DNA from: Neckera pumila | Lineage: Eukaryota; Streptophyta; Bryopsida; Hypnales; Neckeraceae | Assembly: GCA_963969595.1 (NCBI GenBank) | Contig: OZ018416.1 | Span: forward strand, 22,894,065 to 22,958,064 | Reading direction: 5' to 3' | Length of the DNA stretch: 64,000 bases | Shown: positions 11,701 to 23,491 of the stretch, piece after piece | How positions within the stretch are numbered: position 1 is the first letter of the stretch | Layout: each line of letters opens with the position of its first letter | The notes under the pieces: model-generated | The model's input: the letters and a program-made list of their open reading frames with translations, nothing else | Told to the model about the DNA's origin: nothing | The model's database searches: none | Position numbers and translations under genes: made by a program

Positions 11701-12069
11701 ATCCTCCTCTTGCATCTTGCTCGTGAAGAACTTGCAGCAAAGAAAGAGGATGTTGGAGAGGCTCTTGGTCTCGTGGATGTTGCAAAGGGTGGTCCATGCT
11801 TGGGCTGGTCCCTTGCAATGTCCAATGTGAGCAATTTGGCGGTCCACAAGATTGATGGCAATGAGAGCAAAGGCCTTCTTCTCCTTCCTCTCAAAGGCCT
11901 TCTTGGTCTTGGAGTCCGCATCTTCACTGGGAGGCTCCTCACTCCCATCCACCACCTCCCACAAGTCCTTCTTTGCAAGGATCATCTCCATCTTGAACTT
12001 CCACATGCCAAAGTTCTCCCCATTGAACTTGTCAATGATGCGCACGCCTTCTCCTCCACTTGATGCCAT
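8773..12069 (-). pseudogene. copia Gag-Pol polyprotein, element A (Gag, PR, IN, RT; RNase H missing)
   Basis: The start codon is at 12069. In order there is a UBN2-like Gag, the zinc knuckle CFKCNKPGHIAKHC (CX2CX4HX4C), the protease motif VDSGA, the integrase HHCC region (HRRLGHL, then CKGC), the DDE core with SDNGGEYVS, and reverse transcriptase with WVFSTKRDALG and YVDDLII. The frame is broken by a TAG at 10678-10680 (after GKQAR) and a TAG at 9193-9195 (IYME*PQGF). RT continues to FNMEECKAIG and then runs into inverted leader sequence at about 8770, so the end of RT and all of RNase H are absent. In an intact element this polyprotein packages, copies and integrates the RNA. Here it is a relic, about 90 percent or more identical by eye to element C. 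Confidence 0.9.
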
Positions 12070-12529
12070 GGTGAAGCACCTCCCACTTTTTGGCAGCACC
12101 CCAAGTGTCTAGGAGAGTTGACAAACTCAATTCAGCCTCGAAACAATCGCTTGGAAGCCAATTGGGCTGAAATGGCACCAATCAGCCCTTCCAAGGACCT
12201 TCCAAGATTCTTTAAAGCCCTAAGAACGACCCAACACTTCTCACAAGTGCATCACCTCCTCTCAACATTAATTCAGCCCCTAATGAAGCTCAAAACCACC
12301 ACATGGACACCATGGGCTAGTGCTACTTCCAATCAGCAAGCAAACTGACAATGCTCCTCACATTAGGGTACTCCACCCTACAAGGAGCTCAAGACGTCCA
12401 ATCAGCCCTAGATGGAAGCTACTACTCCCAATGAGCACCTCAAGGATAACAATTGGCCTCCAACACCCCTAGTTGGATCACCAAGTCACCAAAGAACCCT
12501 AATTGGCTCTCAAATACTCCAGAAAGCTC

Positions 12530-12670
12530 ATAAGGGCACAAATCCGCCCTCACTCACTCACAAGGACACAAATCAGCCCTCCCTCACTCATAAGGGCACA
12601 AATCAGCCCTCTCTCACTCACAAGGGCACAAATCAGCCCTCTCTCACTCACAAGGGCACTAATCAGCCCT
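12530..12670 (-). repeat. 30-bp minisatellite in the copia leader (right arm of A)
   Basis: Five copies of a unit with CACAAGGGCACAAATCAGCC followed by CTCTCTCACT. It is the inverted counterpart of 8346-8565 with fewer units. Confidence 0.8.
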
Positions 12671-13092
12671 CAATGGATGGCAAACACCTCAAGCAACTCA
12701 ATGATGCTTCCAAGGCTCACAAAGGACTCTCACTAGATTGCAATTGCCACAATCACAATCAACAATGCACCCAAGTGCACAATCAGCCCTCAATGGCTCC
12801 CAATGTACACTTCTAAGCACAAACTCAACTATAGAGCATGCAACCAGCCTTAATTAGGTCTGATTACTACCATGAGCAACCTCTCACCCAAATGTGTTCA
12901 AAACCTCACAAATCAGCCAACATAAGCTCCAAAAGAATTTTTTTTAAAATGCACTTCAAAGCTTTCTTTTGAAAAATGACTCACACCATATGGTTTGTAG
13001 GTGACAAAGTGACAAATGGCTGGTTGCTCCTCCAAGCTCCAAGATCTCCTCCAAATGATTTGAATTTCTCCCTCAAGCGCAACTCCAAGTGC

Positions 13093-13106
13093 GTGGGCCC
13101 ATAACC
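13093..13106 (-). other. primer-binding site matching tRNA-iMet anticodon arm
   Basis: On the minus strand GGTTATGGGCCCAC directly follows the LTR end (TCTCAATA). It is the same 14-nt site as at 7910-7923 and 28504-28517. Confidence 0.8.
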
Positions 13107-13357
13107 TATTGAGATTACAATGTAGTGAATGGAAGAAAGGCTTTAGATGGTAGGAAGATACAAACACCCATGAGTGGACTGATCTTATACTAGAAGCCTT
13201 TCATAGTTATCCACAAACCATGTGGGATAACTAACCACTATGGGCTGCCTTTGACTATGAGCAATACCTAATGAATTCTAACACTAACTAAGTGTCTGAT
13301 GCTACTCCTAGGGCTGAATGTACATGGTGTACACTAATATGTACATGTTCTTCAACA
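13107..13357 (-). repeat. LTR, minus orientation, element A right end (true 5' LTR)
   Basis: 251 bp, reading TGTTGAAGAAC to TCTCAATA on the minus strand. It lacks 4 bp relative to the 255-bp family length (a gap near the word CTTTACTTAGATGG). It is followed on the same strand by PBS, leader and gag, as expected for a 5' LTR. Confidence 0.9.
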
Positions 13358-15339
13358 AAGGAGACACACATTGGTGGCTTCAGTGATGGTTGTTGCAAGT
13401 TGTTCAAATATACTGTTGGCTATTGTCTCATAGAGTCCTAAATTTGTAGCATTGACGGAATAGAAAACAAAGTGGATGATCAAGTTCTAATCAAAGAACA
13501 AGAAGTGCACTTTCACAAGAAGAGCGTCATCAACTAGAGGCAACTGACTTTCATTATGATAATGTGACCGATAAGTTTCAAGTAATTTCTTGCCTTTTGG
13601 AGGCCGTTGTAGGAAGTAATCTTCCTTGAGGGTTGTCTTTTATTTCTAGACAAGAATGCAAGTGGTCTGCACATGAATATCATCTTCATGCTAATAGTGT
13701 GTGCTTGAAATTAAAAAGTCTGTTGCTCCCGTTCTTCCCCTAATAAGACGCTTAGCAGTGCAAAATCTTTTTGCATATAATCGAGAAGAAGCTCACTAGT
13801 TTGCAGAGAAGGAAAAAGTGGGACGATGTTTGTGGAAACAGCAAGCGTTATGGCAGTAGGTAATTGAGGGTTGCTTGAATTGAATTGGAGAAGCCTTAGG
13901 GATAGAAATGCAGATTAAGAAGTCTGAAACCTTGTCTAGTACACATTTCCTAGAACTGAGAATAATTTTGCTCTATTGTATATGTGGTGTGTACTTCATT
14001 AAGTAGTATGGGAAGCCGTCCTCCCATTGAATTGCAAGAAGGTATGTTCAAAGTGTCATGTGAGAGTACGTTTGCAATTGTCAATTTTGATGAGCACTTT
14101 ACATCCGTAGTCAAGTTGTATAGAAAGTGCACAAAATGATTTTGGAAAAATGCAATGAGATGGAGCACTCGACTTTTCCAATGTTGTGGTGTGAGAAAGT
14201 GGGCAGTCGAGAATGAGCCTCAGTAATTGTGAAAGTAATTGTAGAGATAGAAAGTTGATAGCAAAAGGTGATAGTGAAGCCAGTTGTTAAAATCAGATGA
14301 CGTATAAAGAAAGTAAAAATCAGGTGAGTTGGTAAATTTCTGGAGTAAAGGAATACATAGATCAAAAACTAAAAAGGAGTCGTACGGCCCGGAACTAAAG
14401 ATGTCAAATATGTCTTTGCCGCCATGGCATGCAAATTCATATAAATCCAAATTCAGGAAAGAAGATGGAAAATTAGTGGGCCATGGTGTAGCCAAAGTCA
14501 AAAAAATACATTCAACAATAAATGATACAAGTACATGCTGGTGACATGGCATATCCAATCGGCTGAATCTTTGACAAAACTACGCAAAAATTATTGATTT
14601 TACAATGCCCAGCTTAACAGCAAAAAAGCTAAGGCTGTCAAAGCATCAACTGAATAGTACAAAGTCTGACAGAACCTAATCGTCTCTGCCGAAAACATCA
14701 AGCACGGGTTGGTTTTTGGTCAACTTGGTCGCAAATTTCTAGTAGTGTATTAGAAAAATCAAGTCCAAATCAACAACTATTTAACCAAAAAGTGTTGATT
14801 TTTTTGTTAATTAGGACATATTGACTTGGACATTGCGTAACCAAAAAGTATTTATTTGGATGTCCAAATTGACACTTTTATGTTGTTTTTTAACAAAAAA
14901 GTGTTTATTTCTTGATTATTTCAATAAAAAAGTGTTGACTTTTAACAAAAAAGTGTTTGTTTCTTGTTTATTTCAACAAAAAAGTGTTTGTTTCTTGTTT
15001 ATTTTCAACAAAAAAGTGTTAGATGTGGTTGTTGTGCTAATGAATGGGGATTGGTGTACGAATGGATCCATACAGAATAACTTCTATAGCTCTGTTTGAT
15101 CATGCTAATGTTATGTACTAACATTGAGTGCCATTACATATGTTAAGATGCAAGATGTTACTAGCATACCTTCAAATACCAAATGCAAAAATTTCAATCT
15201 ATTTCATCCGCAATTGTATTTCAAAATAGCAATCCCATATTCGACAAAAGATGCATGTAGATTTGTAGATGCATATACATTTGCAGATTTGTTGGACGCC
15301 ATGTTGTAAACAAACATTTGAAAGCCATCCCTAGTGTTC
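13358..15339. other. AT-rich DNA without recognisable gene
   Basis: Short open frames on both strands have no recognisable relatives. A possible CACTA-type end (TTTCTAGTAGTG) is at 14732-14743, without a visible partner. The tandem repeat at 14883-15022 is listed separately. Confidence 0.5.
14883..15022 (+). repeat. tandem repeat of AACAAAAAAGTG units
   Basis: The block AACAAAAAAGTG (or AATAAAAAAGTG) recurs five times at 21- or 31-bp spacing. The longer units carry TTTGTTTCTTGTTTATTTC between blocks. Related words already appear at 14790-14850. Confidence 0.75.
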
Positions 15340-15600
15340 CCTATATGTGTACTTCATAATCTCCACTAAGTACCTGCATCCACTATAGTTCTTTAGGAGC
15401 TTCAAGTGTTGGCCCTATGCATGCGGCAAAAAAAATCACATACAAATTGAGTCTTTTTTACACAGATTGGTCGAATTCAAAGAATACAAAGTACAAAAAA
15501 TTAGGACATTCACCTAATATGACATTAACAATACGTACCCACATCTCTTGACAAATGATATAGAAAGTATGGTGCTCTGCACGCCACTATCCACCAATGC
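15340..15600 (-). pseudogene. DDI1-like retropepsin domain fragment
   Basis: After a plausible acceptor (AATGTAGCAG) the minus strand from 15600 reads ALVDSGVQSTILSISFVKRC. This closely resembles the active-site exon of plant DDI1 (DNA-damage-inducible 1, a proteasome shuttle with a retroviral-type aspartic protease domain), where the family has F-VDSGAQST and ERCG. The catalytic Asp-Ser-Gly is kept. About 120 bp further on, a second stretch (AxxGPTLE) can be aligned weakly with the next conserved block but contains a stop. No UBL or UBA parts were seen, so I read this as a decayed duplicate. It could also be an exon of a gene whose other exons I missed. Confidence 0.5.
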
Positions 15601-16009
15601 CTGCTACATTTAATCACAAATGATCAGTAATTGTAAGGTCATGCTTCTTGTCGGGTCATTCACTGGAGCAAGTCGTTCAAACTTCAAAATAAAGTCTTTG
15701 CAATTGGAGCATAAATTTGTTAAATTAAAAACATGTAATTTGCTATGGCTTCCATAAGCTAGCTTGCTCGTGAATTCTACTCAAGACTATAGCTTTTAGA
15801 ATATATCTGTAACTTACTGTCATTTCAATTGATATAATGTTACAAAGAAAGTTAAATTGGGCCGTCAATAAGTCAGTCCACAAAACAAAAATTTGAGGAA
15901 GTTAACTGAGGATATAAACGTCATATTAGTAAAAATTTCACAAAAGTGCTTCCAACAAACATAGGGATTATGGAAAGTTGCACAAATATGAATGCAAAGG
16001 CAAACTTAC

Positions 16010-19000
16010 CAAGAGGAAAAGAGCCATGATCAAAATATTTACAGTAAAAAAGACAACAGCTAGGTTTCCCAATTTGAAGACCCTCTGGTCAGGATAGCTG
16101 TCATTTCCAGCTACTGGAGTTGTAGCCGCAACTTGCAAGATCTGCACTTGCCTTTTGCTGGTTGTGATTTCAAAGTCATCATCATCCTTAGTTAAGGTGA
16201 TCAAAGGGACCAACAAGCCTTTCTGACAGAACAATGTCAAGAGCTCAAACTGAGAACTTAAGATTTTAGATTAAGATTTTAGATTAAGCTAAACTGGACT
16301 GAAGAAAAATGGAGGGGCACTTTCCATGTATAACCAGACCGCACAACTAGTATCAATATGATGACTAGGGAGGGAGTGGCCAGACTGATATTAGTCTAGT
16401 CATTGGATTGAGTTTGTCAATTTAGCAATACACGAAAGTGTTTGTAATTTAGCAATACACGAAAGTATTTGTAATTCAGCAATACACGAAAGTGTTTGTA
16501 AAAGCTACAAAAATATGCAATACTGAGAAGAAATTAATATTGCAGTGATCTGAACAATAATATCAACATTCTCAATGATACAACACTAGGTTCAATTTTT
16601 GAAGGAGCTAAAATAGTACTACAAAATAGATATTCTTAACTCCTAGACCAATAGGAAGTAATTCCACAGAAAGTACTTCCTAAATCAGGTAGCGACCATC
16701 TAAACCAGATTTTTTATGCTAGTAGAAGTGAAATTTAAAACATATTGCAAATGGTTGCTTCCAACAACCAAATGTCCCATGCATCATGACAAAATCATGC
16801 ACATATTGAACCCCAATATCAACTGGTTTTTTGCATGGTCAAAAACTGCGGAAAATCTCACCATTGTATTTTGTCTGCAAAAACTCTAGGGCTTGGTTAA
16901 TTGAATACTGTACAAATTTGGTACTTGAGTATTGTACAAACTAAGTTTGCTATCCACTTCAATAAACCTTCCGCAACTCTTGAGGATCACAAAGAATAAC
17001 TTCATTAGTTCAGCGAGAAATCTCTAGCCATGCTGCAATTCCTTTGCGCATTCTAGAAAAACATCAACATGTATTATTTTCAATTTATAAAAACATAGAA
17101 GAGCTAGGTATACAACTAGGTAGCAGATGTTTATAGTGGAAAATAACAAATAATTTCAATTAGTACAAACCCACAGATACAGAAACATTTACTATAAATC
17201 AGCTCCAATGTACTGCTATTTATATTGACGTCAAAAAAGCAAACCTCAATCCTATTAGAAGTGCCAAAATAAAGGTAAGCATGCCATTCAAGTTCTCTAG
17301 CATGCTGCAATGCAATTACCCTCTGCATATTTTTTAAGACACCAATTCTTTGAAGAAAAGGTGGTCAGCAATTTGCATACAAAATACTACTTTCAATGCC
17401 TCTACAAAAACCCTCGATTAACTCCAAGGTAACTAAAGTGTACAAAGGGAGCCTATATTGATGATGAAATACATACAAAGGTTACAAAAACAATCAAAAT
17501 TTGTAGGAGACATAATCTAACCAGGGCTCTTAAGCTTTAAAAGTATATCTAATTTACCTTCGACATAACCAGAGAAAGATTTGCCATTGCTCAGATCCCA
17601 TGATATCGTAATCACTGTATTGAAGTCCCCATCCAAGTTGTACGATGCACTAAAAAATACAAGCTCCTAAAAGACCACAAAATTCTTCCTTTAGTTGGTC
17701 AATATTATCATCAACTGCTTCTCTTCCCTATTTACAAAGAAAATAGCCTCAGACAAATCAGTAACAGGCATAAATTGTGTCAATAGTCAAATCTTCATGA
17801 AAATATTATCAATTTTCACAATACAATTTAATAGTGCTTCCAGGAATGAATGTATGTTACTTATCTGATAGGAAAATAATGATATGCATGCATTTGCCTT
17901 ATCAAATTTGTCTCCTACATGCTCTAAACATAGCAAAAATCATCATAAATCTTTGCATAGAACGACTACCTATGGACGCATAAAGAAATGGAAAAAAAAA
18001 AAAAAACGGCCTTCACATATTATATGTGATTAATAAATGAACTAGGATTATTGATGACCAATCATCATCTGCTCCGAAACTTTGAAACTACATCATTTGA
18101 CCTATTTGAGCACAATCAATGGCTAGCTAGTCAAATCGTGTGGACTCCAGGAATTATACTACTTTTTTAGAGAAGTAATCCATAGAAAATAACCTAATAC
18201 ATCCATGTCTTTGAGTTTGAAAAACTCCAAGATAAGTACAAGCAATCTCCATTACCTAAATGAAAATGTGAGTGAGTCACCTCACCACCCAGTATCCCTG
18301 CTAGATCTTCACCGTTGACCTGCAAATGAAGCATAATACCTTAGAGAGGATTTTTAATATTGCTAGGTGAGTAAACATGAAACGTAGCTTAATTCCCCCT
18401 TAGATGTGCCGCTAGTGTATTCAAAGAGGATTCAATTCCAGACCGATAATTCACAGAACCTTTAATCCTAACGGACCAAAAATTCATGGATTCAAACATT
18501 CTCTTTTTCCAACTTGCTGACCATGTAGGATCCATTGCTGCTGCAAAGTGCCTTCACTTGAATAGTGTCATTGCCTAAACCTTGAAATGCACAAAAGGTC
18601 TTCATGAACGGTTGGGAAAAAGATGACAAGATGCAAAAAAACTAATTATAAAATTTCAAGCCAATGACAATGAAAACTACCAAAATTTGAAAGAAACAGA
18701 GTTATCCATTCTCTTCTAAAAGAATGGAAAGAATAAAAAAAAAAAATAGCATTCAGTTTTGAAGATGAAAGATAGAGTTGCGGCCTTACTACAGTGGAAT
18801 GAGTGATAGGCCACCTTGCGTAACCCAGCAGGGTTGTTGAATAGATTGGAAAGACTATGTTTCTCTCATCCACTTTACTGACTGCCTGTATCAACTCCAA
18901 GGATACAAATTAAACACAGTAAGTAGAACATTTGTTGAATTTTCAGGTTTGAGGGTGAAAGAGACACCAGTTGCAGGTTTGGGTTGAACTATGCAGGTTT

Positions 19001-19263
19001 GGGTTGGACAATCATAAACATGATGGGAACTCACTAATGACCCGGTTTTAAAGATGCCAAACTAACTTCCAACACGATTCGTTGACCAACATGTGTATTG
19101 TTGTTGTATCGTGAGAATATTACCAGTTTGTCACTCACAATTTCACCAAGAAAGAGACTTGTCATAGAAAAAGTCATAAAGATTGCAAGGTACAAAACCT
19201 ACCTTCCGTAGCCAAGTTTTTCCAAAGGGCTCACGAACTGAGATGTTGATAAAGAAATGATCT
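16010..19263 (-). CDS. unidentified multi-exon gene, probable membrane protein (partial model)
   Basis: Several minus-strand segments look like true exons, with open protein-like sequence between acceptor and donor sites. About 19263-19201 reads HFFINISVREPFGKTWLRK. About 18883-18812 reads VSKVDERNIVFPIYSTTLLG and on to WPITHST. About 18320-18255 reads VNGEDLAGILGGE. About 17648-17560 reads SYNLDGDFNTVITISWDLS and on to GYVEG. About 17324-17246 reads RVIALQHARELEWHAYLYFG. 16222-16010 (71 codons, both ends in phase 0) ends in the hydrophobic segment LGNLAVVFFTVNILIMALFL. Exon phases do not all agree, so exons are missing or some boundaries are wrong, and both ends of the gene are unknown. I do not recognise the family. 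The terminal hydrophobic segment suggests a single-pass membrane anchor. Confidence 0.4.
16418..16498. repeat. three tandem copies of a 27-bp unit
   Basis: The unit containing TTTAGCAATACACGAAAGTG repeats at 16421, 16448 and 16475 with one or two differences. It lies in an apparent intron of the unidentified minus-strand gene. Confidence 0.85.
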
Positions 19264-21858
19264 AAAGAGAGTAATTCTTCATTATAGGAAGCATTACTTG
19301 AAAGAATTTAGAGAGATGTCAAGCTCAGAGATGTAACTAGCGGTCGTGAAGGACTTAATTGAAGTAGAAGCCAGGCCCCATGACAATTTGGAGTGCAAGT
19401 TAGAAGATATAACCATTGACAGGGACTTAGTGCTTGTCATTATCATTCTTGATAAGCATATGGATAAGCGTTTATAGCACTGAAAATCACAATTAGAAAG
19501 ATTGAGACGAAATCCAAGTATTTGACATTTCACAATCCTAATCCAAATGCTCTAGAGGTGTACCCAAATGTGCCCTCCATTTGTCAATCAATAGCGAGAT
19601 TTAAGATCAAATCCAATAATGGAGGCAATCCGGCTTGCTAGCTTTGAGCGTCCTTGGTCTTTTTAAGGGATCTGATTAAAGTATGCACCATCTTTAGTTG
19701 TAGCTGCAGTAGGCAGCAAGGAGACCTTTGTTCCTTAGATCATTGTCTCGCACACAGTCAAAGGCTCCAATTGTACATGATAATCTTTACCACCATCATA
19801 AATGTCACAAAAAATGGCTAATCCTTGGTAATAAAACAAAACGAGCCTATGAACCAGAGATGAAATAAAAATGGTTGTCCTCAATTCTAATTGGGAGATT
19901 TTGTGTTGAATTCACAACCAAATGGTTTATTAACATCTTATTTGAAAGCAACTAAAAAGCAATTCTAATGAGATAGAGTGTGCCACTTGACTTTTAATAT
20001 ACTAAGATCACAGCAAGCAATTGAAGGAGCATGACAGCATGCTACAAAGAGAGGTAATAAGCACTTTGTTGTTTAAAAGGATTTCTTGCTCATTTCTGAG
20101 TCTAATTGTGCGAGTGATAGCTTGTTGGAATTAGTGAATAATGTGGTTAATCCAAGCCATTACCTATGTTAGGATTTGGCAAAGGCTTATATATCAATTC
20201 AATTGATCATACTGTAAAAAATAAAAAACAACTGAGGCAAATTTTAACTGCTTATAATCGCCTAACATTCTTAAGGGGTCTCAAATGACCGAATTTTAAA
20301 ATTCTCGATGATTTAAAGCTGCTACTAACTATGCTTATCTTCAGCAACCAACTACAAAAAATCAAGTACTATCTCATAACAGAACTGCAAATTGCATTTA
20401 TCAAAACAAAAATTGTGTATAAGATCTTTCTTAGAACAATTTTGTGGTTAATTCTAACAATAAACAAGCAATACATGAAGACATACATGGAAGTAGACCT
20501 AAAATGGGCCACAATAAACTTAGGACAAATCAAGCATTAGAGGGTTTTTTTGGTGTTGGTGGCACAAGAACTGCTATTACTGCTCCAGTTCTTGCCTTAT
20601 CAACACCAAGAGAAGACTCCTGTCCCATTTGCGCCAATCTATTCTCCTACAACTCAAAGTCTTTGACAATAATTCATTGAAACCTTAGAAACACCATATA
20701 AAAGGCAATAATTGCAAAAACTCACATTTGTTGCACATCATGGTCACCAACGTCCACCTTCTGCAACCAAAGTTTTCCTCAAGCACCTCTTGCTGTTGCT
20801 GCAGTTCTGCAACAATTGAGGATGGTACCATTGTAGAATACAAAGTGCTGAACAACAAGAAAGTTCCAAACAGACTTTGCATTTGATACCTTATTTGATA
20901 CCAGATCTGATATCCGATCTGATACCCTATGAGATTGATATCCTATGAAATCAACAAAAGTTAGTTTCATTTAGCAGCAAATATGTAGTACTCAAATCAA
21001 CATAAATATGTTGCATTCTTTCACCAACAATTATATAGTTCACATGTATATGTTAATTTGGTCAATCCAATACCCAATTCAGCAAATAAATGTTGATTTT
21101 TTGGTGATTTGGACGCCATTTTCTAGCAGTGAATTGAACTCACCCTCTGCCATGCAAGTTTGCACGCCTAGACTTCTTGCCATTGCCTTGTAAATGTCTC
21201 CTAGACCGATTTCCTCTTCCTTTGCGAAGGCTTTGCAACATTGGCTATTGCAAGCGACTTGGGCAAAACTGTAATGGCTTATGAAATAGAACAAATGCAA
21301 GGTGGTCCAGGGAGAGAATGTGACAGCTGCATCTCAAAAACGAAGGTCAGATTGTCGCCATCAATCACATCACCAGCAATCAGAATGCGAGGCTACAACT
21401 ATTTGCCAATGTCGGTTGTATTCTAACTTAATCCAGAAGTACGAACTCAAAATTGTCGGGGAGTTTGAGTTGCGATGCTATGGTAATTCAAACAATCCTC
21501 GCAGTACCCAACTACCAATAGACAAGCACACACCATATAGAACCACAAGATTGACAAAGTCGTGAAAGAACAGAACATGAAACATGAGCAATAAAAAAGA
21601 GTGCAGGGAAAACAAAGCACGTGCCGTTAAATTGGAAACAGGCGCATAAAAGCACCATCACCATTTTCAAAATTTGCAAGAAGATTGCACTCCGCATTCA
21701 AGTTGTGCTTATAATTCCACAGTGTAGTGAATGCCAGAGATTTCCAGAACCCGTCCAAGATTTTCATGGCACTAGAAAATTGGGGGCATGTGAACGATCG
21801 CAAGGAACAAGTGCCTCTAAAATTTTCAATCGAGAGGGGTAATTTAAACAACAGCCAT
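19264..21858. other. possible further exons of the minus-strand gene; otherwise AT-rich
   Basis: Weak candidate minus-strand exons are around 19310-19460, 20720-20880 (containing ELQQQQEVLEENFG) and 21131-21290. The last contains MARSLGVQTCMAEG followed by a good donor GTGAGT. None is recognisable. A CACTA-type end (TTTTCTAGCAGTG) abuts that donor at 21116-21130, so a transposon may sit in an intron. Confidence 0.3.
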
Positions 21859-22105
21859 TGTTGAAAAACATGTACATATTAGTATACATCATGTGCATTG
21901 AGCACTAGGAGTAGCATTAGTCACTTAGTTAGATTTAGAGTCCCTTGGGTATTGCTCATAGTCAAAGGCAGCCCATAGTGGTTAGCTATCCCACATGGTT
22001 TGTGGATAACTAGTGAAAGGCTTCTAGTATAAGATCAGCCCTCTCATAGGTCTTTGCATCTTCCTACCATCTAAGTAAAGCCTTTCTTCCATATAATACT
22101 TTGTA
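21859..22105 (+). repeat. 5' LTR of element X (end trimmed)
   Basis: It is collinear with the LTR at 30450-30704 up to TAATACTTTGTA, and lacks the last 8 bp. Here it joins inverted pol sequence, so the PBS and leader are lost. Confidence 0.85.
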
Positions 22106-23223
22106 TGGAATCAGCTTGGGATTAGCTCCTCCATCCTCCAAGAAGGTGACATCTCGACTCTTGATGATGGCCTTGCTCTCCACACACATCAGCCTACACG
22201 CCTTGGTTCCCTCACAATAACCAAGGAAATGACACTTGATGCCCTTGGCATCCAACTTGGTCCTCTTGGCACTTGGAACCAATGCATAGGCAATGCACCC
22301 GAAGATGCGCATGTGAGACATATTGGGCCTAGTCCCACTCCAAGCTTCTTGAGGTGTCTTGCTTGTCAAGGCTTGTGTGGGGCAGCGGTCCCTTGTATAA
22401 ACCGCATTCGACACCGCCTCCCCCCAAAGCTCAAACTTGAGACCTTGGGCATGAATCATGGACCTTGCCATCTCCACAATCGTGCAATTGGCATGCTCTG
22501 CCACACCATTTTGTTGAGGAGTGTAAGGGGCTGATGTATGGTGCTCAATGCCATGGGCCTTCAAGTAGTCCACAAAGGCCTTGGACACATACTCCCCCCC
22601 ATTATCCAATCGCAGCATCTTCACCTTGCACTCGAATTGGGCCTCCACAAGGGCCTTCCAAGTCTCAAAACGCCCAAACACCTCACTCTTGCACTTCAAC
22701 ATATACACCCAAATCTTGCAAGAGAAATCGTCAATGAAGGTCAAAAAATACGTTGCTCCTCCTATGGTTGTGGTCTTCATCGGCCCGCACACATCCGAAT
22801 GCATAAGCTCCAAGGGCTTGGTGGCCCGAGTTGCTCCATCCTTGGGGAAGGGCTGCCTTGCTTGTTTGCCCTCAATGCACCCCTTGCACACCCTAGAACT
22901 CCAATCATGCTTGCAAGAAGAGAGTTTTAGCCCCTTCACGATGTGTTGGAGGCTCTTCATGCTCTTCACATTCAAGTGCCCAAGCCTCCTATGCCAAAGC
23001 TCCACAAGGTCTTCATGGGCTGATCCTTGGGCAACATAACCAAGGAAGTGCCATTCACCTTGGTGAAATGGAGGTTGTACAAATTGCCCTCACGAGGGGC
23101 TGATGCAATCACAACTCCACTTGGTGCCCTCACAACACACCATCGTGTGGCATTGCACTCTCAAACCTCCCAAAGACAACTTGCTCACAGAAAGCAAGTT
23201 GGCATGCAACTTGGGGACATGGA
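22106..23223 (-). pseudogene. inverted copia fragment: protease end and integrase
   Basis: On the minus strand the fragment runs from the region after the protease (HANLLSVSKL) through the integrase HHCC (HRRLGHL, CKGC) and the DDE core (DNGGEYVS) to LEDGGANPK, then breaks off at the LTR. At the position where A and C have a TAG, this copy keeps the sense codon (GKQARQPFPK). A small deletion near 23026-23040 shifts the frame upstream of the integrase. Its orientation is opposite to that of the LTRs of X around it. Confidence 0.85.
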
Positions 23224-23478
23224 TATTCAGATTACAATGTAGTGAATGGAAGAAAGGCTTTACTTAGATGGTAGGAAGATACAAACACCCATGAGTGGGC
23301 TGATCTTATACTAGAAGCCTTTCATAGTTATCCACAAACCATGTGGGATAACTAAGCACTATGGGCTGCCTTTGACTATGAGCAATATCCAATGAACTCT
23401 AAGACTAACTAAGTGTCTAATGCTACTCCTAGGGCTGAATGTACATGGTGTACACTAATATGTACATGTTCTTCAACA
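23224..23478 (-). repeat. 3' LTR of element C
   Basis: Minus strand from TGTTGAAGAAC at 23478 to AATCTGAATA at 23224, 255 bp. It directly follows the purine-rich tract. Confidence 0.9.
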
Positions 23479-23491
23479 CTCCCACTTTGAG
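23479..23491 (-). other. polypurine tract of element C
   Basis: Minus-strand CTCAAAGTGGGAG precedes the 3' LTR. The equivalent in X is AAAGTGGTAG before 30450. It would prime plus-strand DNA synthesis. Confidence 0.7.

Larger units (their letters stand above)
7655..13357 (-). mobile_element. Ty1/copia element A, rearranged, bounded by inverted LTRs
   Basis: The body (8773-12069) encodes a minus-strand copia Gag-Pol, preceded at the high-coordinate end by leader, PBS and a minus-oriented LTR (13107-13357). At the low-coordinate end, instead of RNase H, PPT and a minus-oriented 3' LTR, there is a plus-oriented LTR (7655-7909), PBS and leader. The outer 1.1 kb on each side are therefore an inverted repeat, 7655 to about 8768 against 13357 to about 12300. 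The junction at about 8763-8772 lies in the word GGTGT shared by the leader and pol. The flanking pentamers (CACAT on the left, AAGGA on the right) do not match, so this is not a simple integration product. The copy cannot be autonomous. Confidence 0.85.

Noticed and set aside
9389..12112. Many plus-strand open frames of 80-260 codons opposite the copia pol and gag (also in 22.2-27.6 kb)
   Set aside because: They are antisense shadows of the minus-strand polyprotein, with no family resemblance, and they recur in each copy only because pol does.
7650..13362. Target-site duplication for element A
   Set aside because: The flanking pentamers CACAT and AAGGA differ. A nearby ACACAT at 13366 is not adjacent to the LTR.
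14821..15099. 92-codon plus-strand frame with NKKVFVSCLF-type repeats
   Set aside because: It spans the AACAAAAAAGTG tandem repeat and is low-complexity.
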